The notes beneath the pieces are model-generated. The model saw only the letters and a list, made by a program, of their open reading frames with translations. It did not search any database and was not told where the DNA came from. This document shows positions 49,691-62,400 of a stretch of DNA of 64,000 nt, one piece after another. Within the stretch, counting starts at the first letter, position 1; the number at the start of each line of letters is the position of its first letter. Position numbers and translations under genes: made by a program. The DNA comes from Combretum micranthum (Eukaryota > Streptophyta > Magnoliopsida > Myrtales > Combretaceae), in the NCBI GenBank assembly GCA_024138025.1, contig JAMXBD010001368.1, positions 1-64,000 on the forward strand, given 5' to 3'.

Positions 49691-51446
49691 CTCGTTTTCC
49701 CACACGAAGAATAGTAGTGAAAATAATGTGACTCACAAGTATGATATGCATGAATAAATTTCAATTAAACATTTGACCATATAAGTTAAATTCATGTTAA
49801 GAGTGATCAACCATAATTTCATCATATCAATACAAGAGTCACACTTTTATTTAACATATCGTCTTTCAATATACTTAATTTTCATTCAATAATTATTTCA
49901 TAACATTGGTTCATTCATCTTTTCCTAAATTTCTAGTGCCACTAATTACAAGCACAAGCAAGGAAATGTAACTTAGGAAAAGAATTAACTCACTCCATAA
50001 TCGATAGGTCTAATAGAAATAATCCTCTGGATAGATGATCTCGAGTCCCTTGTCACCTAAACAAGATGAAATACCCAAAATGAGTCTTTAATAAAACTTC
50101 TATTCTTGAAGATTCTAATCTTTTCTTAAAATCGTGGTAAAATCATTTGGGTTCCGAAAAGACAGTGACCAGATTTGCCACGAATTTATAAAAACTTGTT
50201 TTCCTTTTTGTAAACAAAGCTCATTTGAAAAGATAAGTATTTCAAATATTTTGTAAACTTTTTGAAAGGTATATACATATATGTAATGACTCATAACCCA
50301 TGTATGAAGTAAATGAAGTTGTCTCAACTTATGGAAAGTAAGGTTTTAAAAGACTTTGAACTTGAGATTTTATTGGAATATTTATTTTACTTTTGAAGGA
50401 CCTTGAGTTATTTGTGATAAATATTCTTTTTCTAAATTTAATTTCTTTAAATTCCTAAGGAGTGATTTTATTTTCTAAACTTAGATTCCAACAATTTTGT
50501 AAAAGTTATGACAATTTTCTCACAAGAATATTTTAGTTCCTTGGTTTCTTGAGATTATTTAACTTTAATGAAAAGCGGTTCTACTTAGAAAAAGATGAAG
50601 TTATTGTAAAACTCTTGTTTACTTCATAAGTCTTTTGTATGTTTGTAAAATCCCTTATAAGTTCCTCTAAACATTAACTCTATATTTTTATTTCTGGATG
50701 GAAAACTTTTTATCTTAAGAAAACATTTCCTTTGTTTATTTTATTGAGACAAAACCATTATGTTCATGCATGCATATGAATCATAAGCTATGAAAATATG
50801 AAAAGAACATAATAACTTAAAAGAATAAGCATATAAGGAAATAAATCAAGTATTGGGACCTTAGCTTCATTAAGGCACCCTGGGACTAAGAAAAGACTAG
50901 TCCCGAAAAAGAAAAAGAATTGTTTTGACTTGATGATGACAAGTCTAAGACTAGAATGACTAGTCTTAAAATCAACTTGAAATAAATAAATTGCAATGAA
51001 GTAAATAAATTGCAAGACAATGAGCTTATATGCTCTAAATAGTATATATAGCTATATAAATATATTAGATAGTAATAAACATAAAGAAAACATAAAGGAA
51101 TTTGTGATTATGAACAAAAACAAAGTATGAACCTATTGTTGCTTTCTTAACCTTCATGGTTTAAGAAAACACACATTAAGTTCATACTAAGTAGATGAAC
51201 ATAAAGAAAGCTTGGAGGATTTTCTTGAAGAAAGTTTACCTAAAGAAGAAACTAAAGAGAGCTTTCTTGTAAGACTTCTTGGAGAGGATTTTTGAGAGAG
51301 TTTGAGAGAGATTTTGATATAGTAACTTTAGTATAGAAGTGGTGTGAAAGAAGTGAAGGTATGAGGGGGTATTTATAGGAAAATGTGGGAGATAATTTGT
51401 GTTAATTAAATAAATAAAAAAGTAAAACAAATTGATGCATTAGGTA

Positions 51447-51462
51447 GGGGGGGGGGGGGGGG
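51447..51462 (+). repeat. 16-base G run
   Basis: An uninterrupted run of 16 G is followed by agggaggg, so it could form a G-quadruplex. It lies at the U3 GC/CT patch upstream of the antisense TATA box in this A copy. The exact length may be affected by sequencing error. Confidence 0.9.
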
Positions 51463-52756
51463 AGGGAGGGTGTGGTCGGTGCCATTTTTGGTGTATTGGG
51501 GAAGACAAAATTTTTTTTTTTTTTATTTTGTTAATTAAAAGTAAGAAATGAAAGATGTGAAGTTGTATTGGAAATGAAAATGTGTAAGAAATAGGTGTAT
51601 GATTTGTAAGAGTAGGTTAGTAGAGATAGGTGAATAGTGTAGAATAGTAGAAAATAGTGTAATGTAAAAGTAGACATGACAATTTAATGGCGGTAGTAAG
51701 AAAATACGCGTATAAAAGTGATATATGATATTTTTAACTACCGAAAAATTACGAAATTGATATTTTTAGAAATCTCATATTTTTAGGAGTCTAACGGTAT
51801 ATTCGGAATATTTTTCCTATTCCGGGCTTCCGGACACGTTTTTCAAGAACTATGTCTGATCGGGCACAAAGGACACTCGAATTCCTTCAATCTGATATTT
51901 TTATATAACCTATAGCTATTACGAACTATAATAGCTAACTTTTCCAACTTCGTTTTCTAGGGCTTGAGAAAAAGGCAATGCTGGACTTAAGCGGATACGG
52001 TAAACTAGGGTTTTGATTGGCTTAAGAATTCGGTTGACTTCCGATTAGGGTTTAAGCTTTTAAATTTGGATCCAAAAATTCGGGGACTTACAACATCAAT
52101 ATATATGTATATAAACTATTTTATATAAAGGTTATGAATCTAGGTCATGAGTTACTCCGAGTTTGGGACTAGATGCATATGGTTCTAAACTGTGCTATTT
52201 GTTTCACTAATCAAAGATTATAACATGTGATTGCTGCATTAGTTTAGGAATGTATGTGATATTTATATATTGCATGTTCATGCCTATTTGTTTGTGGTAT
52301 GGCATACTGGGCGTTTTTGCTCATTCCTTTATTTTTCAGGTACAGGTGAAGATGATGTTGTTTATGATCTATCTAGGTATGATCTATATATAGATCATGG
52401 GGATGGCATGAACGGCCTTGACTATCCAGCTGGGGACCCATAGATCTTGAGCATTGGATATAGGGGAGAGATGTTGAAGACTTTATGGATTTTATGTTTG
52501 AATGTTATTAGTTTTTGGAAATTTTACGAAACTAGTTTGTTAGGTTTTATTTGTTTTGATGACATGTAGTTTCAGATTTTTGGTTAGTTCATGTTTTCAA
52601 AGAGATGATTTTATGAGATGTTTTAAAGTAATCCATGTGTGAGTTTTGGTGATTATATTTGATATAATTGTGGTATAGTCTTCTATAGCTTTGGCATGTT
52701 TTTAATAAGAGAAGGACACGTGGCGAGTTGTAATGTCGTTAAGTTAGAACGTTACA

Positions 52757-52859
52757 AATCTCTCAAAACTTAAAACATAAAAGTTGTAGAGCTCTTTGTA
52801 AACGTTCTGAGCCTCTTGAATCTCCTCAATTCAAACTCGGATGAAAAAGTTACCGATAA
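52757..52859 (-). mobile_element. Family B-like fragment
   Basis: It matches the B copy around 9535-9635 (aaacttaaaacataaaagttgtagagctc versus the same phrase there, then ggatgaaaaagtta). It adjoins the chromovirus LTR end and is cut by the next A copy at 52860. The chromovirus may therefore have inserted into a B copy. Confidence 0.6.
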
Positions 52860-53872
52860 TGCCATGCCCGAAGAGTAGCATAAACATGGCAGTCCACCGT
52901 ATACAATATTAAAACCTTGGAATTACTTCCTTAATCATGCAAAGGCTTTCATATTATGTACAAGGTGTATATCACAACAAAGAGAATACATCAAAGTAGC
53001 ATAATTTATGTTGATAACAATTACGTAGCAAGTTAAGAGAAATATCTATCATTAAATATAAATAATATCAATTATAATATTTAGAGGCATACCCTTGTTA
53101 ATGTCCTAAAATAGATGAAAAAAAAAATGTATTAGTTTTTCCTAGTAGTCTCCAACAAAATAATATATCATATATTGCTCATAAAGAAATTTTCAAATTG
53201 AAACTTCATCTTATGCTCCCAATTCTTCCATAAAGGCTGAAAAGTCCACTAATGATTTTCCTAATGTCTAATTCCTCGAATGGAGTCTCAACTATACCTA
53301 CTTCAACAAAGATCTATGGTGGTATAAGCTTATAATATGTTTAATGAGATATTCCCTTTATCCATACCGTAAATTTAGACAAGTTTATTAGTTTTCATGT
53401 ATATGCTATGCATGCTATGCAACGACACGTGTTACAAACATATATGTATGGGTATCTAGAAACCAGACATAGAACGGATTTACATCCTCTATATCAAGAG
53501 CTAGGGAATTATATTTCAAGGTTTGTGTGATCCTCACTGCTAGTCTCTAATCAATCTGCTTATAGCGATCGATCAACACAGCTCATCCTTGGGCTATGTC
53601 CCCTGCACATCTTAGTTCCCTAAGAATGAGCTTAGCCATTTAAGCCCTTCCGATTCTTCATGTAGGATTAGTAGTCTTCAGCATGTGACTCGACGGATGT
53701 AATGCATGCCCATTTCCTTTATATCAAATTCAAGTATACTTAAAGGTGATCAAGCAAGTGTCATATACACATAAGCAACATGTAATATTGATGATGCACT
53801 TAAACAACCATTTATTGGTTTCAATATGCATAGCATCCCTCATCATACTTTCATAGAAGAAAATATACATGT
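52860..53872 (-). mobile_element. Family A-like LTR, diverged, terminal 1 kb
   Basis: It starts tgccatgcccg, a mutated form of the family end, and follows the family text (gtccaccgtatacaatatt, ggcataccctt). It breaks off near 53872, where a different LTR-like start (tgtagcgacc) appears. No duplication is identifiable. Confidence 0.6.
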
Positions 53873-56800
53873 TGTAGCGACCCTATAAGAGACCTAGTAA
53901 GATTGCCTTAAATCGCCATATCACGTGTGTACCCACAACATGAAGATCGCCTTGCAAATCAGAGTTTACAAGACTCTAATTAATTATCCTCTCATTGTAT
54001 TATACATATATAAATTTATTATGAAAATAATTTATTGGATATCAAAACTTCCATAGATGACCAGATCGTAGAGAATCGGATATCCTACCAAACGACAAGA
54101 TAAGGTAAACCTAGGTTTAACACAAAATATCAACTAGGTTTAAGTTAAGAAAAAGACTACATTTTTATGTTTATTCTCTCAACTAGGTTTAACCTATCAA
54201 ATTTTCAATCTTCTATCAGTCTTGTACAACTTGATCTCTGTCATGCTCAGCACTCAGATCCTATCTCATCCATATGTTCAACTTACTTATAAAAGCAAAC
54301 TGTTAGGGAGTCAGCTATAACTAGCTGAGTGAAGCATACCCTCACTTCATACCATTCAAGCAAAAACAAACAAGTTATTAAACAAGCATATGCAATTCAA
54401 ACTAGCAAATGAACAAATATATATGACCAACCGGTAACCATATATATTCAGATTTATGCCCTCTAAATCTAGGGTTTGGGTACATCCACACATCAACACC
54501 CAGATCGCTAATGCTTTGGGAATCAAATTTATTCAAAGAGTTTTTCATATGCAGAAAATAATATACATATAGCAACATCCCATTGAAGCAACATATCCTT
54601 AACAATGATCGGGCACGATCCTAAGACATGGGCCATCTCCCCAAGACGACTTAGTTCCTATTCCCCTAGAACAAGGCCCATGGTACATACTAGGCATATG
54701 CCATTTTGGTCCTCAGTGTTCACCATCTTCACGAGACAGTGTGGCCTATCCGTGTCAAAGTGTAATGGTGATGGCCTTCTACATGCAATCGTGCAATGCA
54801 TGCTCAATTTTATAATTATCACGCCAATAGTTATTAAGTCCATTTATTTAGCTATCAGACAATTATCAGATACTCGCAATGAATCAAAATTATTAAACAA
54901 CACTCAATACTTAATGTTCAGAATAATATATAGTATTTTCAACATAGATAACAAACACGAGCAACCACAAACGTAAATTTCCTAATACCATACATGAATC
55001 ATTTAATTTATGTTAACAAAATATCATATTCTAAACCTACAAGCACAAGAAGATATGAAGTTCATCGGAATATACTCACAGGTCTATCCTTACTCAATTG
55101 TCGTAGACATCTACAAGAAAACCCAAAGATGAACCTGTATCCCCTGAGAATTGCGATAATAGGTACTCATTACTATACTTTTATTAATATAAAGAACCCT
55201 ATTGTGTTTTTGTGTCTCAGACTCGAATTTTAACATTTCTGGTATGATTTTTACTCTATACATAGTTATTCTAAAGCTTGTAAGGCTTGTGTATCCTAAA
55301 TTAAGTCACAGAGTTAATATAACTCATTCTTCCTAGAAAGAAAACCTAAAATGCCATTAAATATTGAATTTATTCGTAAAATCAATTGTACTCTTTTTAA
55401 CTTGGATTTTTAGCATATGAACAAGTGTTGGAAAGCTTATCGAGCATAGTTTTTCATTGTCAGGTCAAACTTATCATGTTGTATATTTTTCCCTATGTTA
55501 CTTTGGGGATCCGAAAGGTATCATAATAATGCCTATCTTTCTTGTTTTGTATTCTCAATTCTATTTCAAGTTCGATTCCTTGTTTATGTTGATTTCATCA
55601 AGTATTAGTAATTATACTTAAATTAAATCCATTACTCAACTTTTTAGTTAAAGCATGTGATTTACATTTATTTTCATTTTGCTTGTCTTGATCTTATTTT
55701 AAGTATGTAACTTTAGTTAATTTGATTATATCAGCTAATATTTATGATTTCCATTAATCTATATTTTATATTCTTATAGTCTTATAAGTGTTGAAGATTA
55801 TTTCTTAAGTTTTATTTCTCAATTACAATCTATATCATTTGATTTTCCAATTTGTGCTTGAATTACTTAAGCTTTGTTTTAGGAATCTTATTCTTTTATA
55901 TGTGTCAAAATCTTCACATATCTATATAGGCTTGTTATTTGAGTTTATCTACTAGATCCAAACCTAAATTATCTTTTATCTATATAATACTTAAGTCATA
56001 TCAAGTTTATGTTTCAAACCTTATTTCTACATATGATGCGAATCTTATATTTATATAAGGTCATATACTAAAGTTTAATTACATATTCAGTTTTCTTATT
56101 GATCAATGATCAAATATGTTCCATTTATCAAATTCAAGTAAAATTTTCTTATAAGGCCGGAACTTTCATTATATGTTTTGTGTGATTTAAATTATTTAAA
56201 CTTGCCATAAAATATCTTTACTCTTATTAATGGCCAGACCTATGTTATAGTTTAGTTTACTTAATTCTAATTGTTTCTTTAGTTTACTTTATAAAACATA
56301 ATGAGCGTTTATTTAATGAATTTAACATAGGATTTAACTTGAACTAACATGATCTTCATGTTTCTTCTATTAAACATAACTAATTATCTAAGTATTTGTT
56401 AAAGAACATAAGTTATCATGATTTCTTTTTTTCTTCCCTAAGATTTTATATGATGTTATTTTCCTAAGGAATTTAGAGTAAGTGGGGTGAAATATATTTT
56501 AGAAATGTTGTATGTTGTTGTTTTACGGTAAACAGGTAAAATAAAATGGATTGATTTCGTGTTTTAGGAAGTTTATAATATGTATAAGATGAATAATTTA
56601 TTATATCAGATAGATATTGATAAATACATAACTAAATTACTAACTAATATCAAATGAATTATTTAAATAAGGTTCTAAGTTCTAAATTTTATAACAGATA
56701 GTTTTGACTTGATTTCTAGTGTTTTATGTTTACACAATTGAATAATATTATGTTTTTGTCTACACGATTATGGTTTAGGATTTTAAAAACTAAAGTTGGA

Positions 56801-57643
56801 TTTGGTGTTGCATAAGTTAAGAATATTTTTGTTTTAGTGTTTTTGATATTAAAATCTTAGTTTGAGTCTTATTTATGTAAATTAGACCTAATATCTAGTT
56901 TTAATGGGTATATCTAAATCCTAGTGATTTATCTTTAAATTATCATTTGCTAACTGATATACTTTAAAGATATGGTAATTCAATTCTAAATCAGCAATTA
57001 TTGTCTTGGAACTATATTTATCAACATATCACTCGTTTTGGTGGATTACTACTCATTTCCTAGGAGGTCACCCATCCTGGTGCCCGAGCACGCTTAACTT
57101 TTAGTGTTTTGAGAATTTTCAAGTGTTATTCCACAGATATCTCTATAGTTAAGGTTCTATATTTTTCTTATATTATTTTCGGGTTGGAAACTAAAATCTA
57201 AAGTTTACGGGATTTGGTAGATTTAGGTTTATCACCTATGCGATTAGAGTTTCCAAATATAATAGGGTAAATTAGGGTTTTAGTCTATATAGAATTAAAA
57301 TATTATAATTTTCATGTTTGTGAAATCAGAATTTTAATTTGATCTTTAGATTAGAAGATTTTTATCAATTATTGATCCTATCGGATATATTTCAACCCTA
57401 ATGATTTTCTTCTAAATTTCTATTTATTAATAAATGGACTCTAGAAATTAATTATCTAATATTATAATCAATTTCCTAACATCTAGCGTTTTTATTTATC
57501 AGTTTGTTATCTATTTGATAAGTCAAATATAATATCAACTAGTCTAAATACACATACTATCATGACATAATCTTATATTATTATCATTATATATGCAGGT
57601 AAATATGTATATTTATAATTAAAAATAATATAAAAACTCCTAA
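53873..57643 (-). mobile_element. Distant family A-like LTR sequence
   Basis: It starts tgtagcgaccc. It shares the family layout near 54300-54480 ('agctataactagctgagtga', 'catatgcaattcaa', 'gaccaaccggtaacc') but is much diverged. The far border is not resolved. From about 55500 on it is AT-rich with no coding. A 5S-like fragment lies within it. Confidence 0.45.
57053..57105 (-). repeat. 5S rRNA-like fragment
   Basis: The stretch around ctaggaggtcacccatcc and cgagcacgcttaactt matches the antisense of the conserved 3' half of plant 5S rRNA (gttaagcgtgct, ggatgggtgacctcc), with the bases between shortened. About 50 bases remain, without the rest of the gene. Plausible sources are a Cassandra-type TRIM LTR, a 5S-derived SINE, or a dispersed 5S pseudogene. 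Confidence 0.75.
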
Positions 57644-59424
57644 TGTCATACCCCGAAAGGTACCCTAAATGTGGCAGTCTACCACATATAATATCAAGAT
57701 TTTAGAATGAATACCTAGGTCATGTGAAAGTCTTGGTATTACATGTAAGTCATCTAACATGATAATAGGAGATGCTTTTGGGAAGTGTCGTCTATGCAAG
57801 TAATAATGAACATACAAGAATCTAGAAATAAAATATATCATAATAATAATAATAATTAAAGGTCTATTACATGATTCTTAGGGGCATGCCCCTGCTAATA
57901 CTCTAAGGATAGAAATCACTAATAGTCTGTACAACAATTTAAATACTACATCAAAAGATTTTAAAAGAATTCTAGCCTAACCCTTCAAGTAGATTTCCTT
58001 TAAAAGCTCCCAATAGAAAACTTACGCTGATAATAGGAGACCTCGGGTACAAAAACAGGTGTTCTTGTGAATTTAAATATCTATAGGGGCGTAAGCTTAT
58101 GGGCTTAGTGAGTATAATCCCTGTAATCATACTTGAAACAAAATAACTATTAAACAAGCAAATGAGATGCAACAAGCACGTGAGCATACAAGACATATGA
58201 TTTTCCGGGAATCATATGTTGAATGAATTACGCCCTTCATTCGGGGTTAGGTATTTCGGCCCATTATGGCCATTACTTCTCTTAAAAAAAAAACTGTTTT
58301 TATATATCTTATCGGCTCCTCTTCGCCATAAAAACATGTAGTTATTACCGGCTCCTACTAGCCATCAATTTATGTAGTTTTTACCGTCTCCTACTCACCA
58401 CATATATAATATACCAGTTATGCCTACCACCACTATCATATACCTGTCCCAGTAATTATATAATAGCGAATGCAATGTGACTTAGCATATGAAGTGCATG
58501 TATCAACTTTTATTCAGAGCTAGTCATTATATTTCAATTTCTTGCAAGTGATCAACCAATTTCAGACACTTCAACATGCTAATAACATACAATTTATCAC
58601 AAGCATTCCATGCCTTGATATACTTAATGTTCTTTTAACATGTTATCAATACATACATCTTCAATTTTATCTTTCCTTAAGTCTAGTGCAACTAAATCTA
58701 TAAGCACAAACATAAGCATGAAAAATAAGGGAAGTAGACTCACTCGGCCATGACGATACTCCCTCAGTCGAAGTAGTCGGGGTAGTATACATCCTCCTCC
58801 TCGGTTTCTAAAAAAAGAAAATACCCAAAATGAGTATTCCATGGAATTTCTAGTTAAAACTTCTAACTTTATTTTCTACTTGCAGTAAAATTCGTATAAG
58901 TGGAAATTCCAAATTAAAATGGTCATAACTTGCTCATTTTAACTCAGAATTTCGCATATAATATACCGTTTTACTCGAAAGATATATCCGTTTATAGGGT
59001 TATTAGTATCATAAAAAGTTATTTGGGTCCCGAAACCTAGGTTACAGATTTACTACAAAAATTTTAGTTTTCAAAACTTAATTTTTCAAACTTTTCTTTA
59101 TCTAAAATACATGTACCAAAAATGTAGATATTATTATGGTTGGAAAAACCTTTAAAATGTATAAATATATATATATATATATATATTGACTCATGCATGA
59201 ATTTAATGAGATTGTCTCAATCATAATCTTTTTTGTAAAAGCAATGTTTTCTAGAAATTTGGAATACTGAAAATTTCCACTTAGTTTGTTGGAAAATTAC
59301 TTAAAGTATTTTAAGTAAGTATTTCCCCTTTTTTGATTCTATTTCCTCAGTCTTTTAAATTTCAAAAAAATGATTTTTATTTTTTTTCTAAGTTTCTTAT
59401 AGCTTAATTTCTAGAGATTGAGAG
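57644..59424 (-). mobile_element. Family A LTR, terminal 1.8 kb
   Basis: It starts tgtcataccccgaaaggtaccc after cctaa. It includes a (AAT)n run (about 57840-57857), a ggctcctact-type hairpin array (about 58310-58400) and the conserved inverted repeat (58906-58949). It is cut at 59424 by the next copy. Its continuation was not located with confidence; the last ~100 bp of the window could belong to it. Confidence 0.75.
59164..59187. repeat. (TA)n microsatellite
   Basis: About eleven TA units in the family A copy. Confidence 0.9.
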
Positions 59425-62400
59425 TATCACACCTCGAAGGGTATCCTAAACGTGGCAATCCACATACACAATATTAAAGCCTAAGAATGACCGCTCAGTC
59501 ACGCGAAGGTTTCCATAGTATGTACAAGGCGTCTAACACATGAAGGAGACACATCGAAGTGATACATTTTATGTTGATACACTTGAGTAACAATGTAAAG
59601 GAATTTCAATTTACTATACTCCAATTACAAATCACTATACTTCATAATACAAATCATTAAACCTCAATTACATTCATCCACAGACTTCCATGCGTAAACT
59701 ATTGCAAGGCAATCATAAAATCTAGCCAATGACTTCCTGCATTCCTATTCTTTGCCGAAATCCCGAAGTTATTCTCGGCTCCAACCATCTTGGTCCCCAC
59801 TTAGCATTCTTGAGATAACCTGTTTAATCAAACATCTATTAGGGTATAAGCTACACTAGCTTAGTAAGTAAAAACTTCCAGGATTGCATTTATAACACAT
59901 CATACAATCAAGTGATTAGTCAGACAAGTGATATGCATCAAACACGTGAATTCAACAAACATATGACCTGCCAAAAATCATATGTGGATGGACTTGCACC
60001 CTCCATCCTGGGTTAGCAGATTAACAAATCCTGCAGTACGACCCCGTTTAAGCTTACGGTCAACTGAACTATAAATTCGTTTTCTAGATCACGATTAACC
60101 AACTCATATTCGTTTAAGGACAACGATAAACCAACTCAACAATTCATTTAAGGACAACGAAAAACCAACAAATACTAATGCTCTATCCCCATCATGATAT
60201 GAATGAGATTAATTTCATCTTTACCAAATATCTAGTGCAACTATTATTATAATCATATATAATAAATGAAATCGGAAGTAATACTCACTCGGCCATTGGA
60301 TCATCGGTCTCTTAGTACAAGTAATCCGGTGGTAGGAAATCGTCGATTTCGGGATCACCTAAAAAGGAAGAAATACTCTATAAGTATTTCATCACTTAAC
60401 TAGTCCAAACTATCTTATACAACTATCAAATTCGTAATTCTCGTCCTAAGCAGGAATTCCAATTAAAACGGCCATAACTTGGTCATTTTAACTCGGAATC
60501 TCGCAAATTATATATCGATTTCATCTACTTCGAAAGATCTATCTAATTCTAATATTATATTTAAGTTTTGAAAACTTTGAAGCTTCGAAAAAGTCGGATC
60601 AGATTGGAACAGTAGCAAGTTCCAATTCCGAAAAATAGTTTTGTAATTGTTTGTAATGTTTCTACTTGACAAATCAATTATACATGCAATATGAATGATT
60701 TCCTATCATGAATGGCATGTTATGAGCTTGATGCATGCATGCTTTTGACAATATTTACTAAAAGGAATTTTTAGAAACTTTTTATTTATAAAACTCCATG
60801 GCTATTTACTTTCAAGAAAACTAATTTCCTAACTTTGGTCATCTCCATTTGTTTTGGATTTATTTCTCAAGAAAATATAATTATCCTTTTTAAATTGAGT
60901 CTTCATTATATCTATTACTTATGACCTTCATTTCTACATAAAAATTCCATTTTATACTTTGTAAACATGCTTTTAAAATAGGCTCATCCCAAAATCCGAA
61001 TTTTGCAAAACTTGTTTTTGTGGTGATTCCTTTATGTAAAAATCATTTGATACTTAGAAAATTAAGGCTCAACCATGCCTAGCCACTAAGGACTTCATTT
61101 CTTGATAAAACTTCTAATTTGAGTTTGAAAAATATGAGTTTTCATGCCATTACTCCATTATTACGAATTTCTTAAAATGACACAACTCAAATTTTTCTAC
61201 TTCATTTCTACTCCTTGTTCTATATATTTTTCTTAGCAAATCCTATCTTAATTTATCAAAATCATTACTTGATGATACCTATGACCTAAACTCCTCATTT
61301 TCATATAAAACACAAGTTTTGGAGTTGATAAATGAGTTTTTAAGGCATGGCTTTGAAATCATCGAATTTACAAGTTTTGGATAAACTCAATTTCATACTT
61401 TATTTCTACAATGCATCATGCATATATGAATTACCTACAAGCTATTGTCATGAAATTATGAGTGATCTACCTATATGTATACATATAATACCAAGAATTC
61501 TTTTTGAAAACTTTTACTTTGCAAAACTTTGAATTATACTAACTTAAGAAAAATAGTTTTTCTTCTTGTAAAATCATACTTTGTTTTATCAAAACTCAAC
61601 CTTGATGATCTATATAACCATCACCTTCATTATTTCAATAAAAACCTTCATTTTGGGGTTAGAAAATAGTGTTAACATAGTGGTTTGCCTAAGTACGAAT
61701 TTTACAAAATTTTGAAGAATGAAAACATTGTTTAACTTATTTTGGAAACCATTTGTTATTCTAGGATATTTTGATAAACTTCTCTTATCTTGTCAAAACT
61801 TGGTCTTTATTACATATATTCCCTAGACTTCCATTTTCCTATAAAATTATCATTTTGGCATTTGGAAATAGTGTTTAAATAGTGGCTATTTTCAAATCCG
61901 AATTTTGAGAAATTCATTTGAGCTTGTTTTCTTTGTAAAACTCATTTAGTCTTTCAAAAACCATTTCCTAATCAAACCTACCCTTAAGGCTTCCATTTTT
62001 TAATAAAGTCTTGTTTTGAAGTTGAAAAATGGGTTTTCAAAATTGGTCTTGGTTGGATCCGAATTTACAAAATTTATTTTTGGACATATCTTTTGATAAA
62101 ATCTATCTAAACTTATGAAAATCCATTCCTTACATATCCTATCTTAAGAGCCTTTCATTCTTGAATAAAAACTTCATTTTTGAGTTGGAAAACATGTTTT
62201 TAAAATATGCCTTGGCCAAAATCCGAAAATGAGATTTTTATTTTGAAAATAACTTTTGAAAATCACTTTGATTCTTGTAAAAAGAAGTCTTGATGATATA
62301 CATATATTAAGCCTTCATTATCTCAAGTAAAAACTTCATTTTGACACTTGGAAGTGGTTTTTAAAGGGGTCTTGCCAAAATACGAATTTCACAATTTTTG

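Larger units (their letters stand above)
48935..52092 (-). mobile_element. Solo LTR, family A, short copy (TSD acatc)
   Basis: It runs from TGTCACGCCCC to cggggacttaca, 3158 bp, flanked by acatc at 48930-48934 and 52093-52097. The conserved inverted repeat seems to have been deleted (around 50100-50150 the flanks join directly). It keeps the TATA region antisense (about 51370) and carries a long G run at 51447. Confidence 0.94.
47659..52756 (+). mobile_element. 3' LTR of the chromovirus, split by a family A insertion
   Basis: It starts tgtaatac after the polypurine tract and ends gaacgttaca at 52756. The A copy at 48935-52092 and its duplication interrupt it; without them the LTR is about 1.94 kb. 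It contains 'tttgctcattcctttatttttcaggtacaggtgaagatgat' (52320-52360), a region shared in layout with family B. No 5' LTR is present, so similarity-based dating is impossible. Confidence 0.88.

Noticed and set aside
48935..52092. Family A considered as a DNA transposon because of its TGTCACG...CGTGACA inverted end
   Set aside because: That inverted repeat is internal to one terminus. The two element ends are TG...CA with 5-bp duplications and a TATA-led promoter, which fits LTRs.
54605..54976. 123-codon open frame with near-normal composition
   Set aside because: It coincides with the minisatellite region of a diverged A-like LTR, no motif is recognisable and the opposite strand is also open.
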